Below are positions 22,933-33,433 of a stretch of DNA of 37,387 nucleotides, one piece after another (the stretch's first letter is position 1; each line of letters opens with the position of its first letter). Origin of the DNA: Bacteroides sp. CAG:770 (lineage in GTDB: Bacteria > Bacteroidota > Bacteroidia > Bacteroidales > UBA932); assembly GCA_000435075.1 (NCBI GenBank), contig FR890580.1:1-37387 (forward strand), read 5' to 3'. The notes below the pieces were generated by a model. That model did not search any database. It had not been told where the DNA came from and worked only from the letters and a program-made list of their open reading frames with translations. A program made the position numbers and the translations under genes.

Positions 22933-24993
22933 ATGAAGAAAGTCGTTATCTCAGTAGCTCTTGTCCTCTCAGTGACTCTTGCCGGCGCGCAGGAAATCAC
23001 TCAGGCGTGTAAAGACAGGGCTAAATCTCTGGTGGACCAGATGACACTTCAGGAGAAAGTGGAATATATCGCGGGCTATCGCGACGGGTTCTACATAAGA
23101 CCTGTTGAAAGGCTGGGAATTCCGGAAATCCGAATGGCGGACGGACCACAGGGCGTCCGAAACAACACTAAAAGCACATTGTTCGCATGTGGCGTAGCTG
23201 CAGCGGCATCATGGGATCAGGCTCTGGCCTATGAAATGGGTGTTGCTCTCGGGCAGGACTCTCGGGCAAGGGGTGTGCATATCCTGCTTGGCCCTGGTGT
23301 CAACATCTACCGGAGCCCGCTCTGCGGACGTAATTTCGAGTATATGGGTGAGGACCCGTATCTTGCTTCAAGGACAGCGGTCAACTATATCGAAGGAGTT
23401 CAGTCTCAGGGTGTTATGGCGACCATAAAGCACTTTGCGCTTAACAATCAGGAGTATGACCGTCATCATGTCAGCACCAACGCCGACGAGCGCACCATGA
23501 ACGAAATATATTTTCCTGCGTTCCGTGCAGCTGTCGAAGAGGCGAAAGTCGGTTCAGTTATGACCAGTTACAATCTTGTAAATAATGTCCATGCATCTGA
23601 AAGCGGCTTTCTTATGAAGGACAATCTGCGTGAGAAGTGGGGCTTTGACGGATTCGTGATGTCAGACTGGACTTCCACATATTCTACTCTCGGGATTGTG
23701 AAAGGAGGTCTTGACCTTGAGATGCCTAGAGCATTCTATTTCAAGTATGAACTTATAAAACCTCTGATTGACAGCGGGGTTATCCGCGAGTCTGAAATCG
23801 ATGAGAAGGTGCAGCATATTCTGCAGACACTTATTGCATTCGGATTTCTCGACAGACCTCAGTTGGACAAGTCTATTTCTGAAGACAATAAATATTCGCG
23901 CGAAGTTGCATATAAGATGGCATGCGAGTCTGCCGTGATGTTGAAAAATGACGGCGTGCTTCCGTTGAAGGCGGGTCGTAAGAACCGCATAGTCGTTATG
24001 GGGCCTAATGCTGACCGCATCCCTTGTGGTGGTGGAAGCGGAAAGGTGGATCCTCTCTATTCCATCTCCTTGTATGCAGGACTTGGACAACTCGGAAAGA
24101 ACTATCCTGTGCAGCTAATAGAACCTGCTGAAAATCTGGACTATAATACTCCTGAAAATGTGGAGGCTCTGGAGTCGGCATCGTCAGTAGTCATCTGTGC
24201 AGGTTTCGACACGGAGACAGAAAAAGAAAACCATGACAGAACATTTACATTGCCTGAAGGTCAGGATGCCATGATAAAGTTCGCGGCTGCCCATAACAGC
24301 AATGTCATTGTCGTTATATATTCCGGCGGCGGTTTCGACATGTCAGCGTGGAAAGATGACGTGAAGGCCATCATCATGGGATGGTATCCGGGGCAGGAAG
24401 GCGGTCTGGCTCTCGCAAGGATGCTTGCAGGTGAGTTCTCGCCATCCGGAAGACTCCCGATGAGCATTGAGGCATGTTGGGAGGACAATCCTGTACACGA
24501 CAGTTATTATACCAAGGAGAAAGCCGAGAACAAACGCGGGTTTACAAACAGATATGTGACTTACAATGAAGGCGTGTTCATGGGTTACAGGGGATATGAC
24601 AGACTTGGGACTAAGCCTCTGTATCCATTCGGATATGGCCTTACGTATGGAGATTTTGAGTATAGTGATCTGTCTGTAGTGCCGTCAGGAGATGGTGTTG
24701 ATGTGAAATTCACATTGACAAATCATGGAAAGATGGCTGCTGCGGAGGTGGCTCAGGTATATGTCGGCGAACTTTGTCCTTCAGTGCCGAGACCGGTCAA
24801 GGAACTGAAAGGTTATGCGCGGGTGCAGCTCGGTAAAGGCGAGAGCAAGTCTGTGACTGTACATCTCGGGAAAGAGGCATTCGCGTTCTATGATGTCGAT
24901 ATACATGATTTCCGTGTCAATGCCGGAAAGTTCAGAATAATGGTCGGCGCTTCTGTCGGGGACATACGTCTCAATACGGAAGTGACCAGATAA
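22933..24993 (+). CDS. Glycoside hydrolase family 3 (beta-glucosidase-like)
   Basis: The start at 22933 gives 686 residues with a signal peptide (MKKVVISVALVLSVTLAGAQ). N-terminal GH3 barrel: MADGPQGVRNN, LLGPGVNIYRSPLCGRNFEY, IKHFALNNQEYDR, VGSVMTSYNLVN, and the nucleophile D245 in FVMSDWTS. The alpha/beta sandwich domain follows (VMLKNDGVLPLKAG, then a likely acid/base region ETEKENHDRTFTLPEGQ), and the protein ends in a fibronectin III-like domain (AQVYVGE...PRPVKELKGY). Full length for the family. It releases terminal beta-linked glucose or related sugars in the periplasm or at the surface; exact specificity is not readable. It is unusually placed between the sigma and anti-sigma genes. 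Confidence 0.93.
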   Translation: MKKVVISVALVLSVTLAGAQEITQACKDRAKSLVDQMTLQEKVEYIAGYRDGFYIRPVERLGIPEIRMADGPQGVRNNTKSTLFACGVAAAASWDQALAYEMGVALGQDSRARGVHILLGPGVNIYRSPLCGRNFEYMGEDPYLASRTAVNYIEGVQSQGVMATIKHFALNNQEYDRHHVSTNADERTMNEIYFPAFRAAVEEAKVGSVMTSYNLVNNVHASESGFLMKDNLREKWGFDGFVMSDWTSTYSTLGIVKGGLDLEMPRAFYFKYELIKPLIDSGVIRESEIDEKVQHILQTLIAFGFLDRPQLDKSISEDNKYSREVAYKMACESAVMLKNDGVLPLKAGRKNRIVVMGPNADRIPCGGGSGKVDPLYSISLYAGLGQLGKNYPVQLIEPAENLDYNTPENVEALESASSVVICAGFDTETEKENHDRTFTLPEGQDAMIKFAAAHNSNVIVVIYSGGGFDMSAWKDDVKAIIMGWYPGQEGGLALARMLAGEFSPSGRLPMSIEACWEDNPVHDSYYTKEKAENKRGFTNRYVTYNEGVFMGYRGYDRLGTKPLYPFGYGLTYGDFEYSDLSVVPSGDGVDVKFTLTNHGKMAAAEVAQVYVGELCPSVPRPVKELKGYARVQLGKGESKSVTVHLGKEAFAFYDVDIHDFRVNAGKFRIMVGASVGDIRLNTEVTR

Positions 24994-25001
24994 AGTAATT
25001 G

Positions 25002-25907
25002 ATGAAGATTATAGAAGAATATACAGATTCCCAGCTTGAGGACATCTTTGATTCTCTTGATTCCGAAGACGAGTCAGGGGAGGCCCGCCGTGCTTATGCG
25101 GCGGTAGCCTCCAGGCTTGGTTTCAGAAGACAGAGGAATACGATCCGCAAGGTGGCTCTGAAAGTTTCCGCTGTTGTAGCTGCCGCAGCATGTGCGGCCG
25201 GTCTTTTCTTCGGTGGAATTGCTTATGAGTCGGCTGCGGAAAGGAAGGTGTACTGGTCGGAAGTTACGGTTCCGGAGGGACAGCATCGTGATATCGTGCT
25301 GTCAGACGGAACACGCCTGCTTCTTAAGGCCGGGAGCCGTATCACATATCCTTCTGCGTTCAAGTCGGATCGCCGCCAGATATTTCTGGACGGAGAAGTG
25401 TTTGCCGAGGTTTCCAAAAATCCACATAGGCCATTTGTCATCACCTCCGGCCAAGTTTCTGTAAAGGTACTTGGAACAAAGTTCGATTTCAGGGCGTACA
25501 GTTCGTCGAAGAGCTCGGAAATCGCACTTGCGGAAGGTTCGGTGGAGATGCTTGTTTCATCCGGCAGCACATCTGTGACATATTCGATGATTCCGGGGGA
25601 TGTCCTTCAGTATGACGGACATACTGGAAATGTGTCCAGAAGACGCTTCTCTCCTGAGTTTATAAGCCAGATGAGCACCGCCAGGTCTCTGCACTTCATG
25701 AATCAGCGGCTTGACGACATCGTGGCAGACCTGAACAGAATCTTTAACCGCAATGTTGTAATTGCGGACCGGAATCTTTCAGGAAGGCGCTTCGATGCCT
25801 GGTTTTCCGAAGGTGAGGGACTTGACGACATTCTTGCATCTCTGAATGCGGACGGATCCATGAGAATAACCAAAAGGAATAACGTTCTTTATATCTTCTC
25901 GCGATAA
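25002..25907 (+). CDS. FecR-type anti-sigma factor
   Basis: Start at ATG 25002 (301 residues); a TTG one codon upstream is less likely. Cytoplasmic acidic N-terminus (~50 residues), one transmembrane helix (VALKVSAVVAAAACAAGLFFGGIAY), periplasmic FecR domain (VTVPEGQHRDIVLSDGTRLLL, GEVFAEVSKNPHRPFVI, VKVLGTKFDFRAY) and C-terminal DUF4974 domain (LHFMNQRLDDIVADLNRIFNRNVVI). It controls the ECF sigma encoded at 22212 and receives the signal from the STN domain of the SusC protein that starts 22 bp downstream. It follows the GH3 stop by 8 bp, so one transcript is likely. Confidence 0.93.
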   Translation: MKIIEEYTDSQLEDIFDSLDSEDESGEARRAYAAVASRLGFRRQRNTIRKVALKVSAVVAAAACAAGLFFGGIAYESAAERKVYWSEVTVPEGQHRDIVLSDGTRLLLKAGSRITYPSAFKSDRRQIFLDGEVFAEVSKNPHRPFVITSGQVSVKVLGTKFDFRAYSSSKSSEIALAEGSVEMLVSSGSTSVTYSMIPGDVLQYDGHTGNVSRRRFSPEFISQMSTARSLHFMNQRLDDIVADLNRIFNRNVVIADRNLSGRRFDAWFSEGEGLDDILASLNADGSMRITKRNNVLYIFSR

Positions 25908-25929
25908 ACAACCAACATAATTTTTTTCA

Positions 25930-28900
25930 ATGAAAAGCGGTAACGTATTCAGTCGCTTGGGACGCTACGTCCTGGCGGCTATGGTTTCGGCTATTGTGTG
26001 CGTATCATCGTATGCGCAGGGCATTACGCTGAACTTGAAGAAAGTCTCTGTGCGTGAGGCTATTGCGCAGCTGCACAGGGAAGGCGGCTATTCTATTGTC
26101 GTCAATGCCGGTGAAGTCGATATGGACAGGGTAATCTCGGTCAATGTGACCAGAGGTACCATAAACGATGTCCTTAATCAGATTTTTGCCGGAGATAAGG
26201 TCAAGTACATCATCAAAGACAATCACGTTTCTGTGTTGAAGGATGATAAAAAGGCAGTTCCTGGAGAGGCCAAAAGCCAATCTTCCAGAAATGCCCGTCT
26301 GGAGGGCAGGGTGCTCGATTCGGCAGGGGAACCTCTAATAGGCGCGTCTGTGCGTATCTCCGGTACTGCGAATGTAAGCATTGCTGATGTCAATGGGGAC
26401 TACGTCATTACGGGCTTCTCCTGGCCGGCCGATATCGAGGTGAACTATCTCGGCTATGAACCGAGGACCATACATCTTACCGGAAACGAGAAGATGCCTT
26501 ATGACATTGTCCTGAAAGAATCTGACAATGTGCTTTCAGATGCCGTCGTTGTCGGCTATGGCGTCCAGAAAAAGGAGAACCTTACCGGAGCTGTAGCGGC
26601 AGTGTCGGCAGAAGATATGAAAGACAGACCCGTGGCATCAGTCGGACAGGCTCTCCAAGGTATGGTTCCGAACCTTAACATTACGCAGTCTTCCGGACAA
26701 CCTGGAGCGGGAAGCTCGTTCAACATCCGAGGCAACACATCTCCTAACGGAGGCTCTCCGCTTATTCTTGTGGACGGCATGGAGACATATCTCGACCGTA
26801 TAAATTCTAACGATATTGAAACTATTTCAGTTCTGAAGGATGCTTCATCTGCCGCTATTTATGGCGCCCGTGCTGCATTCGGCGTGATACTCGTGACTAC
26901 CAAGAGCGGAAAGAAGGAGCAAAGGCCTACTGTTACATTTGACGGCAGGTTCTCATTCTCTGCGAACACTGTCTCTACAGACTTCGAGACAAGAGGCTAT
27001 TATTCTGCATATATTGCGGACACGTTCATGAAGACGAAGGGAGGTGTTCCTTATACAAGCTATACGGAGTATGACTATCAGCGTCTCTGGGACCGTAGGA
27101 ACGACAAGACCGAGAATCCTGAACGGCCATGGGTTCTTACGGAGATGAGGAACGGGCGTCTTTCATACGTCTATCTCGGCAACTTCGACTGGTATCACTA
27201 TGTCTATGACGAGAGCCGTCCTACTCAGGACTACAATGTCACTGTGCGCGGCGGCTCCAAGACTGTTACATATATGGTCAGCGGTCGTTTCTACCGTCAG
27301 AATGGTGTGTGGAGACAGTGTCCTGACGATTATACATCATTCAATACCAGGGCTAAGGTCGATGTGCATATAACTCCTTGGCTGAAACTTTCGAACAATA
27401 CCAAGATATTCAACGGTACGTACAGTTACGGTGCGAATAACTTCAGAAAGCCTATTCTTCATGCACTTGCCAGCTTTGTCCCGGAGAATCCGGATGGAAC
27501 AGCCGTGTCCCATACCGTTCTTACGAACTCTTCATCCCATTACATAATGGACGGATACAGCGCGATGATGCATAAGGGAAAGAACTGGGGCCGCAAGAGA
27601 ACATTCGAATTGACGACATCATGGGCATTGACGGCGGATATTACTAAACGTCTGAAATTCAATGCTGATTTCTCATATAAATTCGGATATCTGCGTAATG
27701 AATTCAGGGATTGTTCTGTAGAATATTCGGAGTATCCCGGGGAAATCCTTCAGGAATCCACCAGCGCATTCAAGAACCAGTTGTCAGATATTGTCTATGA
27801 GCAGAACAACTACGTGACTAATGCCTATCTTTCATATGACAATACTTGGTCTTCAAAACATCATCTTTCTGCTGTCGCAGGCTTCAATTATGAGACTCGT
27901 CATTATAAGGACCTCAATGTCGTAAGGCAGGATCTCCTTTCGGAAGACCTTTCTGACTTCAATCTTGCAACAGGAGAAGTCAGCAAACTCACCGGAGGTA
28001 TCAGCGAGTATTCTCTGGCCGGTTTCTTCTTCCGTGCGGCATATGATTTCAAGGGCAAGTACCTCGCAGAGATTGACGGACGTTATGACGGAAGTTCGCG
28101 CTTTGTCGGCAATAATGTCTGGGGCTTCTTCCCGTCGGCATCAGCGGCATGGCGCATAAGTGAAGAGGGATTCTGGGACAGGATCCGTCCTGTAGTGAAC
28201 AATGCCAAGTTCCGAGTTTCATACGGCTCTCTCGGAAACCAGAATATAGGTTACTACGATTACTATCAGAATATAAACACAAAGGGAACGATGGGCTACA
28301 CATTCGATGGCTCTACCCTCGGAGGTCATGCTACGGTGGATGACCCTGTGTCTTCAGGAACGTGGGAGACTGTTGTTTCCAAGAATATCGGTCTCGATCT
28401 TGGACTTCTGAAGGACAGACTTACGTTTACTGGAGATATGTATATCCGTGATACCAAAGGTATTCTTACGAAAGGGAAGAAACTTCCGTCCATTTATGGT
28501 GCGGCTGAGCCTAAGGTCAATGCAAATGATATGCGGACCAAAGGATGGGAACTTCAGATTGAATGGAAAGATTCATTCATGCTCGCCAAGCGCAGGTTCG
28601 GATACTATATCGGAGGAAATATTGCTGACTATACGGCCAAATATACCAGAACGGATAATCCGTCTGGACTTATCAGTGAACCTTATGAGGGCAAGCGTCT
28701 TGGAGAAATCTGGGGCTTTCGAGTGGGCGGTCTGTTCGGTTCGGACGAAGAGGCTGCAGAATATGCCTCCAAGGTAGATATGTCCAAAGTCTGCAAAGAC
28801 TATTACGCGTCTGTCGGAATTACAGGCGTCCGTGGAGGAGATATGAAATATCTTGACTTGAATGAAGATGGAGAACTTAGCTTCGGACAGGGGACGCTTG

Positions 28901-29460
28901 AGGATCATGGTGACAGGGTTGTCATCGGAAACAGCCAGCCCCGTTTCCTCTACGGATTCCATGGCGGATTTGATTATCGTGGCATTGACTTCTCCGTGTT
29001 CTTTCAGGGAATCGGGCATCAGGACTGGTATCCGGGCTCTGACAATATGCATTTCTGGGGACCATACAGCCGGCCTTATGTGTCTTTTGTCGGCAAGGAC
29101 TTCATGTCAAATGTCTGGTCGGAGGATAACAAGGATGCCTATTTCCCTCGTCCTCGCGGATATTCCGCATTGAATCCAGGTGCGTTGTACTATACTAATG
29201 ACCGTTATCTCCAGAATCTGGCATACCTCCGTCTGAAGAATCTCACATTGGGATATACTCTTCCTGAGAAATTGACAATGAAGGCAAAAATATCCAAGCT
29301 GAGAGTCTATTTCAGCGGTGAGAATCTATGGTACACCAGTCCTGTCAAGAAGCATAACAAATATGTGGATCCGGAACTTCTGGCTATAGCAAGCAATAAG
29401 AACGGTGATACATATTCCTTCTATAAAACATTCTCTTTTGGTGTTACTGTGACTTTCTAA
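25930..29460 (+). CDS. SusC-type TonB-linked outer-membrane receptor with STN domain
   Basis: 1176 residues. Signal peptide to about residue 30; STN signalling domain (~32-98, ITLNLKKVSVREAIAQLHRE); carboxypeptidase-regulatory-like domain (~120-195, GRVLDSAGEPLIGASVRISG); linker with the SusC signature DAVVVGYGVQKKENLTGAV; TonB plug with FNIRGNTSPNGGSPLILVDG; and a 22-strand barrel ending GVTVTF. It imports a ligand, probably a glycan, across the outer membrane with TonB energy, and its STN domain signals to FecR. Upstream FecR and downstream SusD are within 25 bp, making one operon. Confidence 0.96.
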   Translation: MKSGNVFSRLGRYVLAAMVSAIVCVSSYAQGITLNLKKVSVREAIAQLHREGGYSIVVNAGEVDMDRVISVNVTRGTINDVLNQIFAGDKVKYIIKDNHVSVLKDDKKAVPGEAKSQSSRNARLEGRVLDSAGEPLIGASVRISGTANVSIADVNGDYVITGFSWPADIEVNYLGYEPRTIHLTGNEKMPYDIVLKESDNVLSDAVVVGYGVQKKENLTGAVAAVSAEDMKDRPVASVGQALQGMVPNLNITQSSGQPGAGSSFNIRGNTSPNGGSPLILVDGMETYLDRINSNDIETISVLKDASSAAIYGARAAFGVILVTTKSGKKEQRPTVTFDGRFSFSANTVSTDFETRGYYSAYIADTFMKTKGGVPYTSYTEYDYQRLWDRRNDKTENPERPWVLTEMRNGRLSYVYLGNFDWYHYVYDESRPTQDYNVTVRGGSKTVTYMVSGRFYRQNGVWRQCPDDYTSFNTRAKVDVHITPWLKLSNNTKIFNGTYSYGANNFRKPILHALASFVPENPDGTAVSHTVLTNSSSHYIMDGYSAMMHKGKNWGRKRTFELTTSWALTADITKRLKFNADFSYKFGYLRNEFRDCSVEYSEYPGEILQESTSAFKNQLSDIVYEQNNYVTNAYLSYDNTWSSKHHLSAVAGFNYETRHYKDLNVVRQDLLSEDLSDFNLATGEVSKLTGGISEYSLAGFFFRAAYDFKGKYLAEIDGRYDGSSRFVGNNVWGFFPSASAAWRISEEGFWDRIRPVVNNAKFRVSYGSLGNQNIGYYDYYQNINTKGTMGYTFDGSTLGGHATVDDPVSSGTWETVVSKNIGLDLGLLKDRLTFTGDMYIRDTKGILTKGKKLPSIYGAAEPKVNANDMRTKGWELQIEWKDSFMLAKRRFGYYIGGNIADYTAKYTRTDNPSGLISEPYEGKRLGEIWGFRVGGLFGSDEEAAEYASKVDMSKVCKDYYASVGITGVRGGDMKYLDLNEDGELSFGQGTLEDHGDRVVIGNSQPRFLYGFHGGFDYRGIDFSVFFQGIGHQDWYPGSDNMHFWGPYSRPYVSFVGKDFMSNVWSEDNKDAYFPRPRGYSALNPGALYYTNDRYLQNLAYLRLKNLTLGYTLPEKLTMKAKISKLRVYFSGENLWYTSPVKKHNKYVDPELLAIASNKNGDTYSFYKTFSFGVTVTF

Positions 29461-29470
29461 TTGATTGTAT

Positions 29471-31231
29471 ATGAAAAAGATATATTTATTATTACCGGTT
29501 CTTCCGCTTATTCTTGCCACAGGGTGCGATGATTTTCTGGTGAAAACCCCGAAAGACAGGACGACTCCGGAAACCTTCTTCCGTACGGAGGATGAATGCC
29601 GTCTTTATACCAATGACTTCTATTCAATGCTTCCTGAAGCTGCTTCGGTTTATGAAGAAAGGGCGGACTATATAACAGGTATAGAAGTCCCTGCTGAGAT
29701 TGTCGGGAACAGGACGGTTCCGTCAACTGCATCCACATGGAAATGGGATGCGCTTCGTAATGTGAACTTCTTTATAGAGCACGCCGGGCAGTGTGAGGAC
29801 GTGTCCGTAAGAAACGAATATCTGGGAGTTGCAAGATTCTTCAGGGCATTGTTCTATTTTGACAAGGTGATGCGTTATGGGGATGTTCCATGGGTTGACA
29901 AGCCGTTGGATGCTGACTCTCAGGAACTGTACAAGGCACGTGATGACAGGAAATATGTGATGTCCAAGGTCTTGGAAGATATAGACTTCGCTATCGCAAA
30001 TCTTCCCGAGGCAAAGGATGTCTATCGTGTAACCAGATGGACAGCCCTTGCGCTTAAATCCAGAATCTTCCTCTTCGAAGGAACATTCAGAAAATATCAT
30101 GGACTTGGCGACTGGGAGGACTGTCTTCAGGAATCAGCAAAGGCTGGAGAAATGTTTATCCGAACATCCGGTTATGTCTTATATGCCCAGGGGAAACAGC
30201 CATATAGGGACTTGTTCAACCTTCTGGAATCAGACCGCAGCGAAATAATCCTGTCACGTGCATATTCACAGTCTCTTGGACTTGTCCATGATGCCAACGG
30301 ACGATACACATCTGTATCGATGGGGCGTCTCGGCCTCATGAAGGATGTTGTGAACATGTATCTTATGGCAGACGGGACACGATTCACCGATAAGGCAGGA
30401 TACAAGACTATGCAGTTTGCTCAGGAATGCACAGGAAGGGATCCGCGACTGGCTCAGTCTATCAGAACTCCAGGATATACCAGGACTGACAAGACAAAGC
30501 AGTTGGCCCCGGATATGGCGGCGACCGTGACAGGCTATCAGATTACCAAATACGTCGGTGCCACCAAGTATGATGCATATAAGTCATCAGAAAATGATAT
30601 CCCGCTTTTCCGTACCGCCGAGGTCTATCTGAACTATGCCGAGGCCAAGGCTGAACTCGGGACATTGACCCAGAATGATCTCGACATGTCTGTCAATAAA
30701 CTTAGGGACAGGGTCCGGATGCCTCATCTGGATATGGCGGCAGCCAACTTGTCTCCGGATCCGTATCTTCTTGACCCTGTTACCGGATATAGTAATGTGA
30801 CTGGCGACAACAAAGGCGTCATTCTTGAAATCAGGCGCGAGAGGACGGTGGAGCTTCTCTGCGAAGGCTTCCGCTACTGGGACATCATGAGATGGAAGGA
30901 AGGCAAGCGTTTCGAGCGTCCGTTCTATGGAATGTATTTTCCTGGTGTCGGCTCTTATGACATTGACGGAAATGGTACTGTGGACTTCGTCATTTATGAC
31001 GGCAATGCTCCGGCAGCCGAAGATGGAGTCGTATATGCTTCGATCGATCAGCTTCATCTCTCAGGAAACGGAGTTTCCGGTTATATTACAGCCAATTATG
31101 ACATAACCAGAAAGTGGAATGAGAATAGGGATTATCTGTATCCTGTCCCGACGGACGACATTGTCCTTACACATGGAAAAGTAAAACAGAACCCTGGCTG
31201 GGATGATGGTCTTGACTTTAACAATGAATAG
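29471..31231 (+). CDS. SusD/RagB-type surface nutrient-binding lipoprotein
   Basis: The start at 29471 gives 586 residues; a TTG two codons earlier is an alternative. Lipoprotein signal with lipobox ILATGC and the typical DDFL(V/D) opening (CDDFLVKTPKDRTTPETFF). TPR-like helices contain FRALFYFDKVMRYGDVPWVD, and the C-terminal part has NYAEAKAELG and ILEIRRERTVELLCEGFRYWDIMRWKEGKRF, all SusD/RagB hallmarks. It caps the SusC barrel and captures ligand. It follows SusC by 10 bp. Confidence 0.96.
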   Translation: MKKIYLLLPVLPLILATGCDDFLVKTPKDRTTPETFFRTEDECRLYTNDFYSMLPEAASVYEERADYITGIEVPAEIVGNRTVPSTASTWKWDALRNVNFFIEHAGQCEDVSVRNEYLGVARFFRALFYFDKVMRYGDVPWVDKPLDADSQELYKARDDRKYVMSKVLEDIDFAIANLPEAKDVYRVTRWTALALKSRIFLFEGTFRKYHGLGDWEDCLQESAKAGEMFIRTSGYVLYAQGKQPYRDLFNLLESDRSEIILSRAYSQSLGLVHDANGRYTSVSMGRLGLMKDVVNMYLMADGTRFTDKAGYKTMQFAQECTGRDPRLAQSIRTPGYTRTDKTKQLAPDMAATVTGYQITKYVGATKYDAYKSSENDIPLFRTAEVYLNYAEAKAELGTLTQNDLDMSVNKLRDRVRMPHLDMAAANLSPDPYLLDPVTGYSNVTGDNKGVILEIRRERTVELLCEGFRYWDIMRWKEGKRFERPFYGMYFPGVGSYDIDGNGTVDFVIYDGNAPAAEDGVVYASIDQLHLSGNGVSGYITANYDITRKWNENRDYLYPVPTDDIVLTHGKVKQNPGWDDGLDFNNE

Positions 31232-31233
31232 TA

Positions 31234-33426
31234 ATGAAAATTAGAAGATATTTGACAATACTGGCTGCTGTGGCCATGCTTTCCGGTTGCTACAAGAGTC
31301 CGGATATGCCTATGCAGCAGATTTCAGTTGACAAGGATGCTATCGTGTCGGCTGCTTCAGGTGCTGAATATACGGTTTCTGTCATATCCAACACCAAATG
31401 GAAAATTTTATCCTCTTCTGTGGACTGGGTTTCGGCTTCACCTGAACAAAGCACAGGCAATACTGACGTCGTGCTGACTGTCAGACCTAATGACGGGGAA
31501 GCCCGCGAGATGGAACTGAAACTGGTATCTGTCTCTGACAATACGATCTCTTCCGCAGTTGTGATCCGTCAGGCTTCTGCAAAGGAAGGCGGTGTCATAT
31601 CGATCAGCGAACTCAGGTCAATGAGCAAGGTCGGAGAGAAAGTCAAGATGACAGGAGGTTCGGTGCGTGGCTTCATCGTGTCCAATGTCAATACGGAGAA
31701 CTGGTTCGCGAACTCTATCGCTATCGAGGATTCGTTCACGTCTCCTGAGTCCGGCATTACGGTGATGCTTCCTGAGATGCCTTCTTATGCCGCAGGCGTT
31801 GAGGTGGCAGTACCTCTGGCTGATGCCGTCCTTTATAGAAATGATGCGGGCTATCTTGTCCTGGAAGCTTCAGGGGCCGACAGTACAGATGTCACTCCTG
31901 TCGAGGTCAAGCCGTTGTCTGTCGATTATACGGCTCTCGCTTCAGGAAAATATGAGTCAATGTATGTAAGTTCTACGCTGCAGATAACGGATGCCGGTCT
32001 TTCAGGAGTCCTTGGAGACTGTCCTCTGTTGGAAGATGAGGATGGAAACAATGTCAGGCTGAAAGTTATGGAAGAGTCAGCATTGGCATTGTCTCAGGCA
32101 AAAGATGGGTCGTGTCCTGTGGGCGGCCTCGGCGGTTTTGCGGCAGCAGTGCCTGAACTCACTCCTACTTCGTCCTCAGATGTCCTCTTCAACGGTATGC
32201 GTTTCGGTGTCAAGGTCGGTATCAGGCAGTTGCCTTATATCCTGTCATTTTATGCCAAGACAATGAAGAACAAGGACCTGAAGTACAGTACGGTAAAAGA
32301 CGGAACTTATGCGAAACTGGGAACGGACTTCTATCTTAAGGACAAAGATGACAGAATCGGTGCTGTGATGGAGGCAAAAGCAACATCGGCAATGACTGGC
32401 TCAGGTCAGTTCCGTATGTCTCATTGGGCTGATGAAGGAGCGCATGACAATATCCCTGGCAAGTCTTTCACTGGTGATGATGGCTCCGGATATTATTTGA
32501 CAGTGCCTCTCCAGATGGATTTGCCGTCCACTTTCCATGTGGCATTCGGAATTGCCGGTACTGGTGCGGCAGTGAAAAACTGGAAACTTGAGTATTCTTC
32601 AGATAAGGAAACGTGGAAGTCAGGAGCTGACTTTATGATTGACAAACCAATCTCCGGTTCAGGTTTCTATTACTATTATGACATCAAACTTTCTCCTGAC
32701 ATCAAATTCTCTGCCGGGCAGACCTTGTATCTCAGATGGACGGCTACGGGTAATACTTCTGTGAACAATGGCGTAACTGCAGGACTTGGCTCTGACGTCA
32801 GATTTGCCTGTTGCGTGGCTTTGTTCGGAGAGTACTCTGCTTCGACATCGGTTCCTTCAGGCGCGGTATACTATGAACCATTCGATAATCTGACCGGAGG
32901 TCTTGATTACTTGTGGGGCGACAGGCTGGCTGCAATGATGAACTTCTGTGGAAGCGACATCGCCGACTGGACTGCAGCGCAGAGAAATGGCCTGACAGGT
33001 GAAAATGTACATCAGAGGCGGGGATATGCCCAGATTGGCTATGTGGAATCACAGGCTGTTGCGAGAGCCAAGTATGTGAACACTCTCGGCTCACTCACGA
33101 CCCCTTCATTCGGGACTGCCGGAAATCTTGTCCTCTCATTTGATGCCATGTCTTACCATACACCTGCCGACAGGGCGAAAGCGAAAGCCGGAGAACCTGC
33201 CGACAAGAAAGGCGACCTTACGTCAGTAGTCGTGAAAGTCGTCGGAGGCGGTACCATCGATGGCAAGACAGAGGTCACTGTGGACGGCCTGACTACAGAC
33301 AAGTTCACAAATTTCAAACTTAATATAAAGGACGCGACGTCAGGCACTAAGGTGACATTTACAAGCGCACCTGCTGCCGGAGACTTCTCACGCTGGTTCA
33401 TAGACAACATTCTTGTAACAAAATAA
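31234..33426 (+). CDS. BACON and DUF5689 domain lipoprotein
   Basis: 730 residues, beginning 2 bp after the SusD stop. Lipoprotein signal (LAAVAMLSGC). A BACON domain (~30-115) shows the family's SNTKWKILSSSVDWVSASPEQSTG pattern. A DUF5689 segment follows (~120-230: ISISELRSMSKVGEKVKMTGGSVRGFIVSN, NSIAIEDSFTSPESGITVML), a beta-barrel region reminiscent of nucleic-acid- or ligand-binding OB folds. The remaining ~450 residues are beta-rich with YYYYDIKLSPDIKFSAGQTLYLRW and a final lectin-like sandwich ending DFSRWFIDNILVTK. BACON domains are linked to glycan or mucin contact. I infer a surface glycan-binding protein; ligand unknown. Confidence 0.85.
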   Translation: MKIRRYLTILAAVAMLSGCYKSPDMPMQQISVDKDAIVSAASGAEYTVSVISNTKWKILSSSVDWVSASPEQSTGNTDVVLTVRPNDGEAREMELKLVSVSDNTISSAVVIRQASAKEGGVISISELRSMSKVGEKVKMTGGSVRGFIVSNVNTENWFANSIAIEDSFTSPESGITVMLPEMPSYAAGVEVAVPLADAVLYRNDAGYLVLEASGADSTDVTPVEVKPLSVDYTALASGKYESMYVSSTLQITDAGLSGVLGDCPLLEDEDGNNVRLKVMEESALALSQAKDGSCPVGGLGGFAAAVPELTPTSSSDVLFNGMRFGVKVGIRQLPYILSFYAKTMKNKDLKYSTVKDGTYAKLGTDFYLKDKDDRIGAVMEAKATSAMTGSGQFRMSHWADEGAHDNIPGKSFTGDDGSGYYLTVPLQMDLPSTFHVAFGIAGTGAAVKNWKLEYSSDKETWKSGADFMIDKPISGSGFYYYYDIKLSPDIKFSAGQTLYLRWTATGNTSVNNGVTAGLGSDVRFACCVALFGEYSASTSVPSGAVYYEPFDNLTGGLDYLWGDRLAAMMNFCGSDIADWTAAQRNGLTGENVHQRRGYAQIGYVESQAVARAKYVNTLGSLTTPSFGTAGNLVLSFDAMSYHTPADRAKAKAGEPADKKGDLTSVVVKVVGGGTIDGKTEVTVDGLTTDKFTNFKLNIKDATSGTKVTFTSAPAAGDFSRWFIDNILVTK

Positions 33427-33433
33427 CGTAATC

